From positions 1 to 39,997 of IMG/VR virus record IMGVR_UViG_3300033994_001464: a stretch of DNA of 39,997 nt; one strand, written 5' to 3'. The notes beneath the pieces are model-generated. The model worked only from the letters and a program-made list of their open reading frames with translations. It did no database searches and was not told the origin of the DNA. Below, piece after piece: positions 1 through 8,351 of this stretch. Each line of letters starts with the position of its first letter. The first letter of the stretch is position 1. Position numbers and translations under genes: made by a program. This DNA comes from a virus.

Positions 1-55
1 GATTTTGTGACGCTGTGACAGAATAATTAGACAGACACAATAAATACACATCCCA
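1..55. repeat. Left copy of 55-bp exact terminal repeat
   Basis: Bases 1-55 are identical to bases 39943-39997. A 55-base end overlap equals a common assembler k-mer size, so it most likely marks a closed circular or circularly permuted molecule rather than a biological terminal repeat. True phage terminal repeats such as those of T7 are usually longer. The genome should be read as continuous across this point. Confidence 0.95.
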
Positions 56-59
56 CACA

Positions 60-136
60 ATATTAAGATATAGCACACACACTATTATATTATATCTATA
101 TATATTTACTGTCACAATAGAGATATATATATAGAA
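60..136. other. A+T-rich tract, candidate DNA-unwinding element
   Basis: About 75 bp made almost entirely of A and T with alternating TA runs, notably 82-108 and 122-134. One TGTCAC site at 110-115 sits inside it. On the circular map it lies about 370 bp clockwise of the three DnaA boxes at 39604-39635. Such low-melting DNA next to initiator sites is typical of replication origins, but here the role is inferred from context only. Confidence 0.5.
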
Positions 137-380
137 AAGCCTGATTCTAACAGGGTTTGCGGCGTGACAAATTTTGTGACAAGGGGCGTCACCCGTGACA
201 AAGGGGGGTAGGCTTGTCTGAAAACACGCCTCCGCTATGTCCATGTTGTTTTGACATAAAAACGATTTCTAGACCCCCTGCAGGCCCAAAGCGGGCATAT
301 CGTATAGTGAAACTCGATCCCGCAATGCAGCGAACCCCTAAAACCCCAGAATTTGATTTCGGTGATGGCTTCCGGGGCTC

Positions 381-537
381 TATGCGCGCGCGTGTGCGTA
401 GGGGCGCGTGTGCCCGCGTGCAGGCGTGCCCGTGCGTGTGCCCGCGTGTGTGCGTCCGTGCGCGTGTGTGCCCGCGTGCGTGTGCGCCTACGTGTGTGCG
501 TATGCGTGTGTGCCCGTGCGTATGCGTGGGCGTGCGT
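381..537. repeat. Alternating purine/pyrimidine GC/GT tract (Z-DNA-prone)
   Basis: About 157 bp consist of GC, GT and CG dinucleotide steps with only about six A residues on the plus strand. Phase is broken by occasional GG or CC. Open frames cross it in all three plus frames, giving Arg/Val/Cys/Ala-only translations, so it is not convincing coding sequence. It lies 80 bp upstream of the first rightward gene. Sequence of this type can adopt left-handed Z-DNA under negative supercoiling. The biological role is unknown. Confidence 0.85.
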
Positions 538-616
538 TAATTTTTATATTGCTGGCAGCGGTGCTGAAAAACCGGGGTTTGTTGCCGTAAATCGGGGTTC
601 AGGGTATGGTGCGCGC

Positions 617-1252
617 ATGAAAAAATTCATCGTAAATGCGGGTAAAGTCGCTGATTTGGGCCTGAAATTGAAGCTGTGCGACTTCGAAGAGGGGAAAGAC
701 TACGTGTTTAAACGGAAACACAACGGGATGAAGGTTCTCTGGAATAAAGACCTAATTGCTAAATTAGTATCAGGTGAGCCGATCGAGGCAGATACAGAGG
801 AAACCGTGGAGACTAAGGGTATGATCCCGAAACAGATTTCGGTATCATCCCATAAAGAGGAATGCCTACAGGTTATAGAGACTGAGGACCATATTCGTGA
901 CGCCACGGAAATGGTGGAAATCGAACTACCTGAAAGCGAAAATAGTATCAGTCAGAATGAAACTGATACTGAATTGACTTGGATTGACGCTCCGAAGATC
1001 AAGGAATGCGAAAATAGTATCAGCAAGGTGGAAATACCGACTAAAACAGTAGAGATTAGTAGTAAATTAGTAGAGATTGCCTCTGAGATCAGTCCAGAGG
1101 AGACCTACACAGCCCGGGTCAAGAAGTTGTTCCCGAATCATCGGTTTGTGCTTTTGGAAAGTAATGTCATGGTGGCATCCGGGAAGCTTGCCGGTCGATT
1201 GCGCCCCGGAAACACTGTTTTTGTCCGGAATGGCACAGTTATTCGCGGTTAA
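617..1252 (+). CDS. Unknown protein encoded just upstream of terL (positional small-terminase candidate)
   Basis: A 211-residue protein starting at the ATG at 617. The frame stays open upstream to 353 but only through the GC/GT tract, whose translation is Arg/Val/Cys-rich and unlike a protein, so I reject the longer start. An N-terminal lysine-rich segment (about residues 1-55) is followed by an acidic, low-complexity middle (about 55-155), in which ENSIS occurs twice, and a compact C-terminal segment of about 50 residues rich in Val, Arg and Gly. I recognise no family. The position, 30 bp before terL, is where many phages carry the small terminase subunit, and the repeats inside the gene would suit a packaging-recognition site. 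That role is inference from position. Confidence 0.75.
   Translation: MKKFIVNAGKVADLGLKLKLCDFEEGKDYVFKRKHNGMKVLWNKDLIAKLVSGEPIEADTEETVETKGMIPKQISVSSHKEECLQVIETEDHIRDATEMVEIELPESENSISQNETDTELTWIDAPKIKECENSISKVEIPTKTVEISSKLVEIASEISPEETYTARVKKLFPNHRFVLLESNVMVASGKLAGRLRPGNTVFVRNGTVIRG
765..1023. repeat. TAGTATCAG repeats inside the gene upstream of terL
   Basis: TAGTATCAG occurs at 765-773, 943-951 and 1015-1023. The last two copies lie in an identical 16-mer (936-951 and 1008-1023). The sequence ACTGATACT at 962-970 is the inverse and can pair with AGTATCAGT at 944-952, giving a 9-bp stem. Repeats inside a small-terminase-position gene recall pac sites of headful-packaging phages, but short repeats can also arise from duplicated codons (ENSIS). 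Confidence 0.45.
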
Positions 1253-1282
1253 TGCCCTGAAATTGCAGTTTTAATCTACTGT

Positions 1283-2989
1283 ATGTCTGATTTACTCCAG
1301 AAAGCACTTAGTTTTAGGATGAGCGATCATCCGCTGATGCCTGTTTTCAGTGAAAAACAGCGCCTTAAGATGATCGAGAACGTCGGGCCTCAGCAGGTTC
1401 TTGATTTGCTGGCGTTGAGAGAAGAGCGGATTAAAGCAGAGTTATTTGACCCGTGCAGGTATGGCAACGAGCTTGAATCATGGAAGCTGGCCGATAATTT
1501 GCTGTCTGAATGCAACGATTTGCTGATTAACGGCGGGAATCGAAGCTCTAAGACTGAGTATGCGAGTAAACGGATGGCACAAGCGTTTGTTGGCTCAGAT
1601 CTGTCCGGCACGATGCCTGCATGGCTGAAAGAGAAAGCCGAAACACAGGGGATTAGGATCTGGTGCCTGCATACCACGCACATGACGAGCGTGAGTAGCC
1701 AGCAGAACGTTTTCTATAAGTATCTGCCTCAAGAGTTGAAAAACGCGAAACGAAGCGCACACACACAGATTAGCTGGACTCAAAAGAACGGGTTCTCTGA
1801 TAACACGGCTGTATATAAGAAGAACCAGATTTGGTTTCTAAACTACGCTCAGGATATTAAGGTGGTTGAAGGCGCAGAAGTGGATTACGTTTGGTGTGAC
1901 GAATTGGTTCCTGCGGACTGGCTTGAAACGCTAAGGTATCGGTTGGTGACGAGGAACGGGAAGATGTTGGTCACGTTTACACCGATTGTAGGCTATACTC
2001 AGGTGGTAAAAGAGTATGTTTCAACGAGTAAAATCACGGCTTGGGAGCCCAGTGAGTTGTTGCCGAACGTGAATGTTATTGGTGTGCCTCCCGGGAATAT
2101 GCCGACACTGGCTAGGCACCAGCAGAATAAACATGCCGTTGTGTGGTTTCACAGTAAATGGAATCCCTATAATAACTGGGAGCGGATGAAGGACACGCTA
2201 AAAGGCCGGTCCAGCAACGATATTAAAATCCGTGCCTATGGCTGGGCTGAACAGGTTGTTGGGAGTCAGTTTCCGATGTTCGGGGAACATAACGTGTTTG
2301 GAGGCGATATTAACGAGGTTGTGCCAGACGGAACGTGTTACATGGTGGCGGACCCTGCCGGAGCGCGAAACTGGTTTATGCTTTGGGGTAAAGTAGACTC
2401 AGATGGTATACTATGGATTTACAGAGAATGGCCAGATCAAAGCTATGGCGAGTGGGCGCTTCCCTCAGAGAAACCTGATGGCCGAGTTGGCCCCGCACAG
2501 AAGCAGGGTGCAGGCCGAGGAATTGACGTGTACAGCGAATTGATCTGGGCTTTGGAGACTCAGGGAGACGCCAGAGAAGAAATCGCAGAAAGGTATATCG
2601 ACCCGCGTTCAGCCGGATCAGAGACGATTACCCGCGACGGCGGTATTACTCTAGTCGATTTATTGGCGGAGGCTAGAGATCCGTTGTATTTTCTGCCAGC
2701 GGTAGGTATGCAGGTAGATGATCGAGTTTTGCAGATTAACGATATGCTCTGCTGGAACCGGGAGGAGCCGATGGTGCGCGGCAAGAATCATCCACGGATT
2801 ATGATCCATGAGGATTGCAGGAATTTAATCTGGTCCATGAATGAATGGACTAACCAAGACGGACAGAAGGGGGCAAGTAAAGATCCTATTGACGCACTGG
2901 GCTACATGGTAGTGATGCAACCCCAGCACGTTAATAAGAAAGAATGGGCAAAGAAATGGAACTCTATGAGTAAAGCGGGGACATATTAG
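1283..2989 (+). CDS. terL: Terminase large subunit (packaging ATPase-nuclease)
   Basis: A 568-residue packaging motor subunit that would drive DNA into the procapsid through the portal and cut the concatemer. The N-terminal ATPase has a Walker A of the podovirus type, GGNRSSKT at residues 84-91, and a Walker B, VDYVWCDE at 200-207. The C-terminal RNase H-like nuclease shows acidic residues in the expected order: D357 in the VADP segment, D440 in YIDPRSAG, and D534/D537 in KDPIDALG. Length and motif order match complete TerL proteins. It precedes the portal gene, from which it is separated by an oppositely oriented small gene. No strong Shine-Dalgarno sequence is seen before the ATG at 1283. 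Confidence 0.95.
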   Translation: MSDLLQKALSFRMSDHPLMPVFSEKQRLKMIENVGPQQVLDLLALREERIKAELFDPCRYGNELESWKLADNLLSECNDLLINGGNRSSKTEYASKRMAQAFVGSDLSGTMPAWLKEKAETQGIRIWCLHTTHMTSVSSQQNVFYKYLPQELKNAKRSAHTQISWTQKNGFSDNTAVYKKNQIWFLNYAQDIKVVEGAEVDYVWCDELVPADWLETLRYRLVTRNGKMLVTFTPIVGYTQVVKEYVSTSKITAWEPSELLPNVNVIGVPPGNMPTLARHQQNKHAVVWFHSKWNPYNNWERMKDTLKGRSSNDIKIRAYGWAEQVVGSQFPMFGEHNVFGGDINEVVPDGTCYMVADPAGARNWFMLWGKVDSDGILWIYREWPDQSYGEWALPSEKPDGRVGPAQKQGAGRGIDVYSELIWALETQGDAREEIAERYIDPRSAGSETITRDGGITLVDLLAEARDPLYFLPAVGMQVDDRVLQINDMLCWNREEPMVRGKNHPRIMIHEDCRNLIWSMNEWTNQDGQKGASKDPIDALGYMVVMQPQHVNKKEWAKKWNSMSKAGTY

Positions 2990-3015
2990 ATAAGCCAGAA
3001 AAAAGCTATGGTTTC

Positions 3016-3354
3016 TTAACTGTGCGGCTCATCTGATTTAACTAAGGCAAAACTAAAGTAGTATTTATATGGTCCATCTAGAATAAAAAATTCCCATCCT
3101 TTATATTCTGGAAACGATATAACTGTGAATGAGTTTTTATTTTCTTCATTAAAATACTTAGTGTGACTGCTTACTGAAAAATACAATACTGGAAACCTTT
3201 CTTCATTCACTTCTGCATTTACAAGTTCAGCATGTTTTGTTTTTAGGACTAAATGCCCTAGAACTATTTCATCTGATTTTTTTCTCCAATAAGCACAATC
3301 TGCAATCACTCCTCCTTGCTCTTCAATTTCAATTTCAATAAAATCTGGCTTCAT
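3016..3354 (-). CDS. Unknown small protein, A+T-rich leftward insertion between terL and portal (moron-like)
   Basis: A 112-residue, moderately acidic protein with aromatic-rich segments and no family I recognise. It is the only leftward gene inside the 23.5-kb rightward virion module. Two 60-base lines of the gene that I counted are about 27-28% G+C, while flanking genes look close to 50%. A single, differently oriented, differently composed gene between two conserved morphogenesis genes is the usual picture of a recently acquired moron, which should carry its own promoter. Its start at 3354 faces the portal start across a 65-bp gap holding a short inverted repeat. The function is unknown. 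Confidence 0.7.
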   Translation of the reverse strand: MKPDFIEIEIEEQGGVIADCAYWRKKSDEIVLGHLVLKTKHAELVNAEVNEERFPVLYFSVSSHTKYFNEENKNSFTVISFPEYKGWEFFILDGPYKYYFSFALVKSDEPHS

Positions 3355-3375
3355 ACGCGAATTTTACAATTTCCC

Positions 3376-3388
3376 GTCAAAAATTGAC
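3376..3388. promoter_or_regulatory. Inverted repeat GTCAA-AAA-TTGAC between divergent genes
   Basis: Perfect 5-bp arms with a 3-base spacer lie between the leftward gene starting at 3354 and the portal gene starting at 3420. Each arm supplies a TTGAC resembling a -35 element pointing outward in both directions (TTGACA rightward, TTGACG leftward). It could be a back-to-back promoter or operator. No convincing -10 element is seen at standard spacing. Confidence 0.35.
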
Positions 3389-3419
3389 AGAACTTTTTTT
3401 TGGTGAGATGTTAGTGAAG

Positions 3420-5543
3420 ATGAGCGAAAAAACCACCGATCCTCTGGCTATCGCCAAGGATAATCCAGAAATCGGAGAACTCCTGAGCGAATACAATAGG
3501 AGCATGGTGAACTCGTCGCAAGGAAATCTTGTCACGAAATTCGACAATATCCGGTTTTCACGGTGGGCAGGACAGACTGATGACGGTAAAAAACACTCTG
3601 AAAATCGCCCGGAAGGAAGTCCGGCTTGGCCGTTTGAAGGAGCAAGTGATGTTCGGAACAGGCTAATTGACTCTACGTGCAACGAGTTGACGGCGCTTCT
3701 CATGACGGCGTTCACCCGGGCGGAACTTCGTTCTCCGGGTGTTGATCTCACTGATGGTGAGATTTCTGGGATTGCAGGCACGTTACTACACTGGATTAAG
3801 GATAGTAAGATGCCGATGGAGCTTCGTAAGGAAGCGGAGCTTGCGGCTCAGTATGCTTTGCAGTATGGCTGGAGTGCGTTTTTTGTAGGCTGGCAGCAGA
3901 AAATTTCCAAGCGTAAACAGCCGATTTCTTTGGATGAAATCATGGCTATTGCTCAGCAGAGCGAGGGTTCTATCTTGCAGGATCTTCCTCGCATGATTAT
4001 GAAATCTCAGGAGGAAGCGCAGGCTACTCTGATTGCGCTAATTCCAGAGCTTACTAAGTCAGAGGCGAAACGGATTGTAAAAGAGCTTTCTGAGACTGGA
4101 AGCTCCTATCGAGAAGAGGAGTATGTAAGCCGGAATCTTCCCGAAATTGTCGCCTTGAAACCTTGGGATGAGATTATTTTTCCTCCTGAAACCGCTGACC
4201 TACAGAGGAGCCGTGTTATTTTTCGTCGAACATGGATGTCAGAGGTTGAGTTGCGCGAAAAAGTGATTACTGACGGCTGGAATCCTGATTGGGTGGATAA
4301 AGCGATTCAGCAGCTTGGCAAGAGTAGTTCGTTCTATAACATTAACTTGCTGCCTACCACGACTATGTTGGTGTATAACGGCACTAACTATAACAACATG
4401 GTGGAAGTTGTTTATGCTTACACTAAGAGTCTTGACGGTGACGCACCTGCTATTTTTTACACTGTATTTTGTCCTCAGGCTGCATCGAATCGTTATGAAG
4501 ATAAAAGCTCATGGGCGATTCATGAACGGCTTGACTACGCGCATGGGGAATACCCGTTTGTAGAATTTAGACGGGAACAGTTGCGCCGGGCAATTACTGA
4601 TACCCGTGGCATCCCAGAGCTTGCAAGCACGGATCAGGATGAGATTAAAGCGCAGCATGACTCTATCCGGGATCACACTGCGTTTTCTACGCTTCCTCCT
4701 ATCAAGGTAGTTAAGCGAATCGGAGCGATCAATAAAGTTGCTCCTGGACTTCCGTTGCCGGTCACTAACCGTGATGACTATACATTCATGGAGCCTCCGG
4801 CCCGTGAGCCTAGTGTTGCGTTTAAGTTAATCGAGCGAGTTGAAGCTAATCACGCTGCTTATTTTGGAACTAACAACCCGCTTGTTCCACCCGTTAAGAC
4901 TCAAATGATTCAGCAGATGCTAGTTAATAGCTGGCTGATGAGTTGGCGGAATGTTTTCCGGCAGATGTTTTCTTTGTGTTGCCAGTATATGACCCCGGAA
5001 GAAATCCAGCGTATTACTGGTGGCTCATTGCCACAGAATATCTCTGATATTCATAACGAATTTGATATTAACATCAGGTTTGATGTCATGGATCTTGACG
5101 GCGATTATATCAGTAAGAAAATTGAAGGACTGATTAAAACAAAGCAATTGGATGCTGGCGGTGTTCTTAATAGCAATAAAATTACAGAAATGTTAACCAG
5201 AGCCTTAGCTCCAGAAATGGCGAATGATCTTATCCTTAATCAGGAAAAAGCTAGTCAGAAAATGTATAAGGATGTTCAAAGTGATATTGCCCTTATGCTA
5301 CTTGGAAATGAGGCGCTTTATCAGGAGAACGATCCTACCGCTTCTACCAAAATGCAGTATTCCCAACAGATTATTCAGAGCAATCCGAAAGCTCAGGCGG
5401 CATTGCAGCAAGATGAAAACTTCCAAGCTCTATTCCAAAACTACATCAAGAACCTTCAAATGAGCATGATGCAACAGCAAAACGCCCAGATTGGGCGCAT
5501 TGGAGTTAGTCAGATTCAAGGGCAGCAACCGCCTAGCGCATGA
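3420..5543 (+). CDS. Portal protein
   Basis: A 707-residue protein from the ATG at 3420. In-frame starts at 3384 (TTG) and 3408 (ATG) would add 12 or 4 residues. It would form the dodecameric head-tail vertex through which DNA is packaged and ejected. The length is that of P22-type podoviral portals. The sequence has the mixed alpha/beta core, a PAWPFEGASDVR-like segment near residue 60 (polar, Pro/Trp-rich, common at this point in such portals), and a glutamine- and methionine-rich C-terminal tail that could form a helical barrel. It follows terL and precedes scaffold and capsid genes, as expected. The assignment rests on size, order and family resemblance rather than a catalytic motif. Confidence 0.88.
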   Translation: MSEKTTDPLAIAKDNPEIGELLSEYNRSMVNSSQGNLVTKFDNIRFSRWAGQTDDGKKHSENRPEGSPAWPFEGASDVRNRLIDSTCNELTALLMTAFTRAELRSPGVDLTDGEISGIAGTLLHWIKDSKMPMELRKEAELAAQYALQYGWSAFFVGWQQKISKRKQPISLDEIMAIAQQSEGSILQDLPRMIMKSQEEAQATLIALIPELTKSEAKRIVKELSETGSSYREEEYVSRNLPEIVALKPWDEIIFPPETADLQRSRVIFRRTWMSEVELREKVITDGWNPDWVDKAIQQLGKSSSFYNINLLPTTTMLVYNGTNYNNMVEVVYAYTKSLDGDAPAIFYTVFCPQAASNRYEDKSSWAIHERLDYAHGEYPFVEFRREQLRRAITDTRGIPELASTDQDEIKAQHDSIRDHTAFSTLPPIKVVKRIGAINKVAPGLPLPVTNRDDYTFMEPPAREPSVAFKLIERVEANHAAYFGTNNPLVPPVKTQMIQQMLVNSWLMSWRNVFRQMFSLCCQYMTPEEIQRITGGSLPQNISDIHNEFDINIRFDVMDLDGDYISKKIEGLIKTKQLDAGGVLNSNKITEMLTRALAPEMANDLILNQEKASQKMYKDVQSDIALMLLGNEALYQENDPTASTKMQYSQQIIQSNPKAQAALQQDENFQALFQNYIKNLQMSMMQQQNAQIGRIGVSQIQGQQPPSA

Positions 5544-5791
5544 CGGAAGATCAAAAAAACGCATTTGGGTTTTCAGGTAAAATCCTGTTATGGGAAGAAA
5601 TCTGCAAAGTTCTTAATGCGATGCAGGAGCAAGAAATCTTTATCGCTATAAGTAAGGATACACGCGGCGAAGATAGGATTCATGCCGCTGGAAGGGTAGA
5701 TGGTATCAATATGGTTATGAATACTTTGAACTGGTATAGGGAAGAGGCGCGTAAGTTGAACGGGTTGACTTCTAGCGAAACTTTGGCATAA
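5540..5791 (+). CDS. Small conserved-looking protein downstream of portal
   Basis: An 83-residue, mostly helical, charged protein whose ATG overlaps the portal stop codon in an ATGA junction, so it is probably translationally coupled. The centre contains a DTRGEDRIHAAGRVDGIN segment, and the C-terminus is an amphipathic helix with WYREEARKL. I have the impression of similar small proteins after portals in other podoviruses but cannot name a family. It is presumably a virion-assembly accessory. No metal-binding motif or membrane segment is present. Confidence 0.8.
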   Translation: MTEDQKNAFGFSGKILLWEEICKVLNAMQEQEIFIAISKDTRGEDRIHAAGRVDGINMVMNTLNWYREEARKLNGLTSSETLA

Positions 5792-5859
5792 AGCCATTAA
5801 CGGACATATCAGCGTTACTGGTATGAAAAATAACTAAATAGGACTTGCTGCCACTCAGC

Positions 5860-6861
5860 ATGAATACAGAAAACTCACAGCCTGATTCCGGGAGTCAGGA
5901 GGCAGTAAGTGCTCCCGTTGCAAGTAAACTCGGTTTGCTGGATGCAAAATCTCTAAGCGAGATTATTAAGTCTGGCTCATTCCTAGACGAGAAGGAGGCG
6001 GTTCCAGCCAAAGAGGAACAAAAATCCGAGGTAGAAACCGATGAGGTTGAAGCCGAGGAAGCCGAAAAAGAAGAAGAAGATACTCAGGAAGAAATTCCAG
6101 AGGAGAAAGAAGATTCTAGCCAGCTAACTAAAGGAGTTCAAAAGCGGATCAATAAACTTGTAGCCGCAAAGAAAGCCGCACAGTCAGAACTGGAGGCACA
6201 GAAATCTCAGTTGCTTAATATGCAACGCGAGCTTGATACCTTGAAACAAACTCAAGGCTCAAAGCAAGCAGAGCTTTCTAATGCTGTTGAAGCTCTTTCT
6301 ACTCCCGATCAAGTCAGGTCTGAATATAACAAAGCCGTGGAAGTGATTCTCTGGTGTGAAGATAATCCAGACGGTGGAGTTGTTACGATGCCTGATGGCC
6401 AAGAATCCGAATTATCATCCGATGATGTTAGGAAAATGAAACGGTTGGCTATTCGGCGCAAAGAAATCGAGCTGCCGGAGCGTATGCGGTTTGTTACTAA
6501 CGAGCAATCCGCTGAGACTGAGGTGGTTAAGGATTTCCCTTGGTGGAATAAACCTGACACAGAGGAATATCAAGCGGCACAAGTTGTGTTGCAAGAATTT
6601 CCAGAGCTAAAGAAACGTCGGGCAGATTGGAAGCATGTAGCAGGTTTGATTGTGTTAGGCATGAAGGCCTACACTGATCAGAAAGCGGCCAAAAAAGCTG
6701 TTCCTGCAATTAAGAAAGCTCCCTCTCAGCCGGGTGTAACTAAAGCCCCGCCAACTTCTTCTTCAATGAATGATATTGCAAAAGCCAAACAGCTATTTGC
6801 AAAGAGCAACTCGGATAAATCCGGGTTGACTGACCTAGTTAAAGCAATGGGATTCGTTTAA
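5860..6861 (+). CDS. Capsid scaffolding protein
   Basis: A 333-residue protein from the ATG at 5860 (a TTG at 5845 is also in frame). Residues of about 45-90 are a strongly acidic Glu-rich stretch. They are followed by a long Lys/Glu/Gln heptad-like region (about 95-150) predicted to be a coiled coil, and a basic, Lys/Pro/Ser-rich C-terminal tail ending in a short helix. An acidic helical rod with a basic capsid-binding tail immediately before the capsid gene is the standard scaffold layout. It would template procapsid assembly and leave before or during packaging. No protease domain is visible. The 68-bp gap before it may hold a promoter, but I see no clear one. Confidence 0.82.
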   Translation: MNTENSQPDSGSQEAVSAPVASKLGLLDAKSLSEIIKSGSFLDEKEAVPAKEEQKSEVETDEVEAEEAEKEEEDTQEEIPEEKEDSSQLTKGVQKRINKLVAAKKAAQSELEAQKSQLLNMQRELDTLKQTQGSKQAELSNAVEALSTPDQVRSEYNKAVEVILWCEDNPDGGVVTMPDGQESELSSDDVRKMKRLAIRRKEIELPERMRFVTNEQSAETEVVKDFPWWNKPDTEEYQAAQVVLQEFPELKKRRADWKHVAGLIVLGMKAYTDQKAAKKAVPAIKKAPSQPGVTKAPPTSSSMNDIAKAKQLFAKSNSDKSGLTDLVKAMGFV

Positions 6862-6883
6862 CAACCAAACAACTATTTAGTAT

Positions 6884-7933
6884 ATGCCTATTCTTACAGA
6901 ACCTAATTTGTCCGGTCGCGGTAAACGCGAGGATTTGATGGATATGATTGCGCTTGTTGACGCGAAGGATACTCCCTTCACGTCGATGGCCCGTAAGGGC
7001 TCTAAACCCGGAAATATGTATTTCCGATGGCAGTCTGATAGCTTGCCTGCTCCTCAGGTGGGTGGCGTTGTGGACGGCGCGGACGTTTCCGCTTATGACA
7101 ACTATGTTGTTGGCTTTCGCTCTGAGCTTGCCAACTACGCTCAGGTGTTCCGGCGCTCGGTGCGCGTTTCGCGGCTCACGAAGGATGTAGCTGATACCGC
7201 TGGCGTGCGTGACGAACTGGCTGAAAACGTCAGTAAAGCTATCACTGGGATCAAGCGTGATATGGAGGCTACTTTCTGCTCCAATCAGGTTTCCCAGCAG
7301 GATAACGGTACGGTGGCTTATCGGACGGCTGGCATCCAGACTTGGATTAGCAACACTGGAACTGGAACCCCTACCCCGGGTGATGTTCCCGCCGCGTTTC
7401 GGACTCCTGCCGCGAGCATCCTGACCGGCGCTTCGTCCACGTTGTCGGATACGTCGCTGCAAGGTGTGCTCAAGTCGATTTTCGATCAGACTGGTCACTT
7501 CACCAGCTTTGACGCAATCGTTGGCACGGACCTTAAACGGGCGTTTACTAACCTGATTGGAACTACCGCGCTTACTACCACCACGGGAGCCGGTATCACT
7601 GGCTCTGGTGCGACTAGAGTCCAGACGTTCCAGAGGGATGCCGCTGCTGATACGTTTATCCAGTCCTTGGACGTGTTTGAAGGTGATTTCGGCTTGGTTC
7701 GACTTCATCCGACTACGTTCATGGGCACTGTGTCCGGCGCTACTTGGACCCCAACGGCCTTCAAGGGTTTGCTGCTTGATATGAATCTCATCGAGGTTCG
7801 TTACGGTGGAAACGTGGCTAACGTCACGGCGCTTCCAGATTACGGCGGCGGTCCCGCTCGCCTTGTGGAAGCTGTTGCTGGACTTGTGGTTGGCAATCCG
7901 CTCGGCTTGGGTAAGTTCGACTTCTCCTCCTAG
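6884..7933 (+). CDS. Major capsid protein, SU10/DUF5309-like
   Basis: A 349-residue protein that would form the icosahedral shell. The N-terminal DAKDTPFTSMARKG segment (about residues 26-39), followed by a YFRWQSDSLPAP strand (about 46-57), is characteristic of the SU10-type capsid family (Pfam DUF5309), an HK97-fold lineage. The remainder is alanine/glycine/threonine-rich as usual for shells. It follows the scaffold gene by 22 bp. The leader is A-rich with no Shine-Dalgarno sequence, despite this being expected to be the most expressed gene. The opposite strand is also open for 392 codons, which I regard as a codon-bias shadow. Confidence 0.9.
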   Translation: MPILTEPNLSGRGKREDLMDMIALVDAKDTPFTSMARKGSKPGNMYFRWQSDSLPAPQVGGVVDGADVSAYDNYVVGFRSELANYAQVFRRSVRVSRLTKDVADTAGVRDELAENVSKAITGIKRDMEATFCSNQVSQQDNGTVAYRTAGIQTWISNTGTGTPTPGDVPAAFRTPAASILTGASSTLSDTSLQGVLKSIFDQTGHFTSFDAIVGTDLKRAFTNLIGTTALTTTTGAGITGSGATRVQTFQRDAAADTFIQSLDVFEGDFGLVRLHPTTFMGTVSGATWTPTAFKGLLLDMNLIEVRYGGNVANVTALPDYGGGPARLVEAVAGLVVGNPLGLGKFDFSS

Positions 7934-8006
7934 TAATTCCTCCGCGACACCTGCGGTCTTAATCGACAAAAGTGGTGTGACAGCCGGAGAGACGGCACTA
8001 TTTTCT

Positions 8007-8351
8007 ATGATTAACATTGACCCTGAGCTTGTTGGACAACTTGAGCAAGAATTGCGAACAGGCTGGAATAAAAATAGAGTTGACGCCGCTATTCAAGCGA
8101 AAAAAACTCATGAAATCAATGTTCAACGGCATCGTGCAGTTGAAGGTCTTGGCGCTTTGAAAGCGAGAATTCCACCGACTGCGTATCATTTCTGGGGTCA
8201 GAAGCTCGGTTACGGATGTTGGAACGATAAAACCTTCATGAAAGAGTTTATCCGGGACAACCCTGAATGCCGAGTTAACTCAGGTGGAACCAAAGAAATT
8301 CACGTCGGTTACACTCCCGGCGTAGTTAGAAGCAGAACCGTCTATCAATGA
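8007..8351 (+). CDS. Small head-associated protein after the capsid gene
   Basis: A 114-residue protein from the ATG at 8007. The frame is open further upstream, but only by running antiphase through the capsid gene. It begins with an acidic helix, then a basic middle containing WGQKLGYGCWNDKTFMKEFI, and ends in a Gly/Val/Arg-rich tail (HVGYTPGVVRSRTVYQ). Its stop overlaps the next gene in an ATGA junction. Position between capsid and head-tail adaptor suggests a head completion or decoration role, but I do not recognise the family. Confidence 0.8.
   Translation: MINIDPELVGQLEQELRTGWNKNRVDAAIQAKKTHEINVQRHRAVEGLGALKARIPPTAYHFWGQKLGYGCWNDKTFMKEFIRDNPECRVNSGGTKEIHVGYTPGVVRSRTVYQ

Larger units (their letters stand above)
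1..205. promoter_or_regulatory. GTGAC/GTCAC repeat cluster at the circular junction
   Basis: The hexamer GTGACA or its complement TGTCAC occurs at 15-20, 110-115, 164-169, 176-181 and 195-200. GTGAC is also at 7-11 and GTCAC at 188-192. The last sites form a perfect inverted repeat, GTCAC-CC-GTGAC, at 188-199. Two more TGTCAC copies lie just before the junction, at 39865-39870 and 39895-39900. Repeated short sites beside an A+T tract and DnaA boxes look like iterons or operators. The binding protein is unknown. Confidence 0.6.

Noticed and set aside
353-616. Upstream in-frame extension and the other open frames through the GC/GT tract
   Set aside because: The translations contain almost only Arg, Val, Cys and Ala and result from the dinucleotide repeat. 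A normal start at 617 exists.
6839-8017. 392-codon open frame antisense to the capsid gene
   Set aside because: It runs exactly opposite a well-supported capsid gene, and its translation is Arg/Ser-rich without domain features. A codon-bias shadow explains it.
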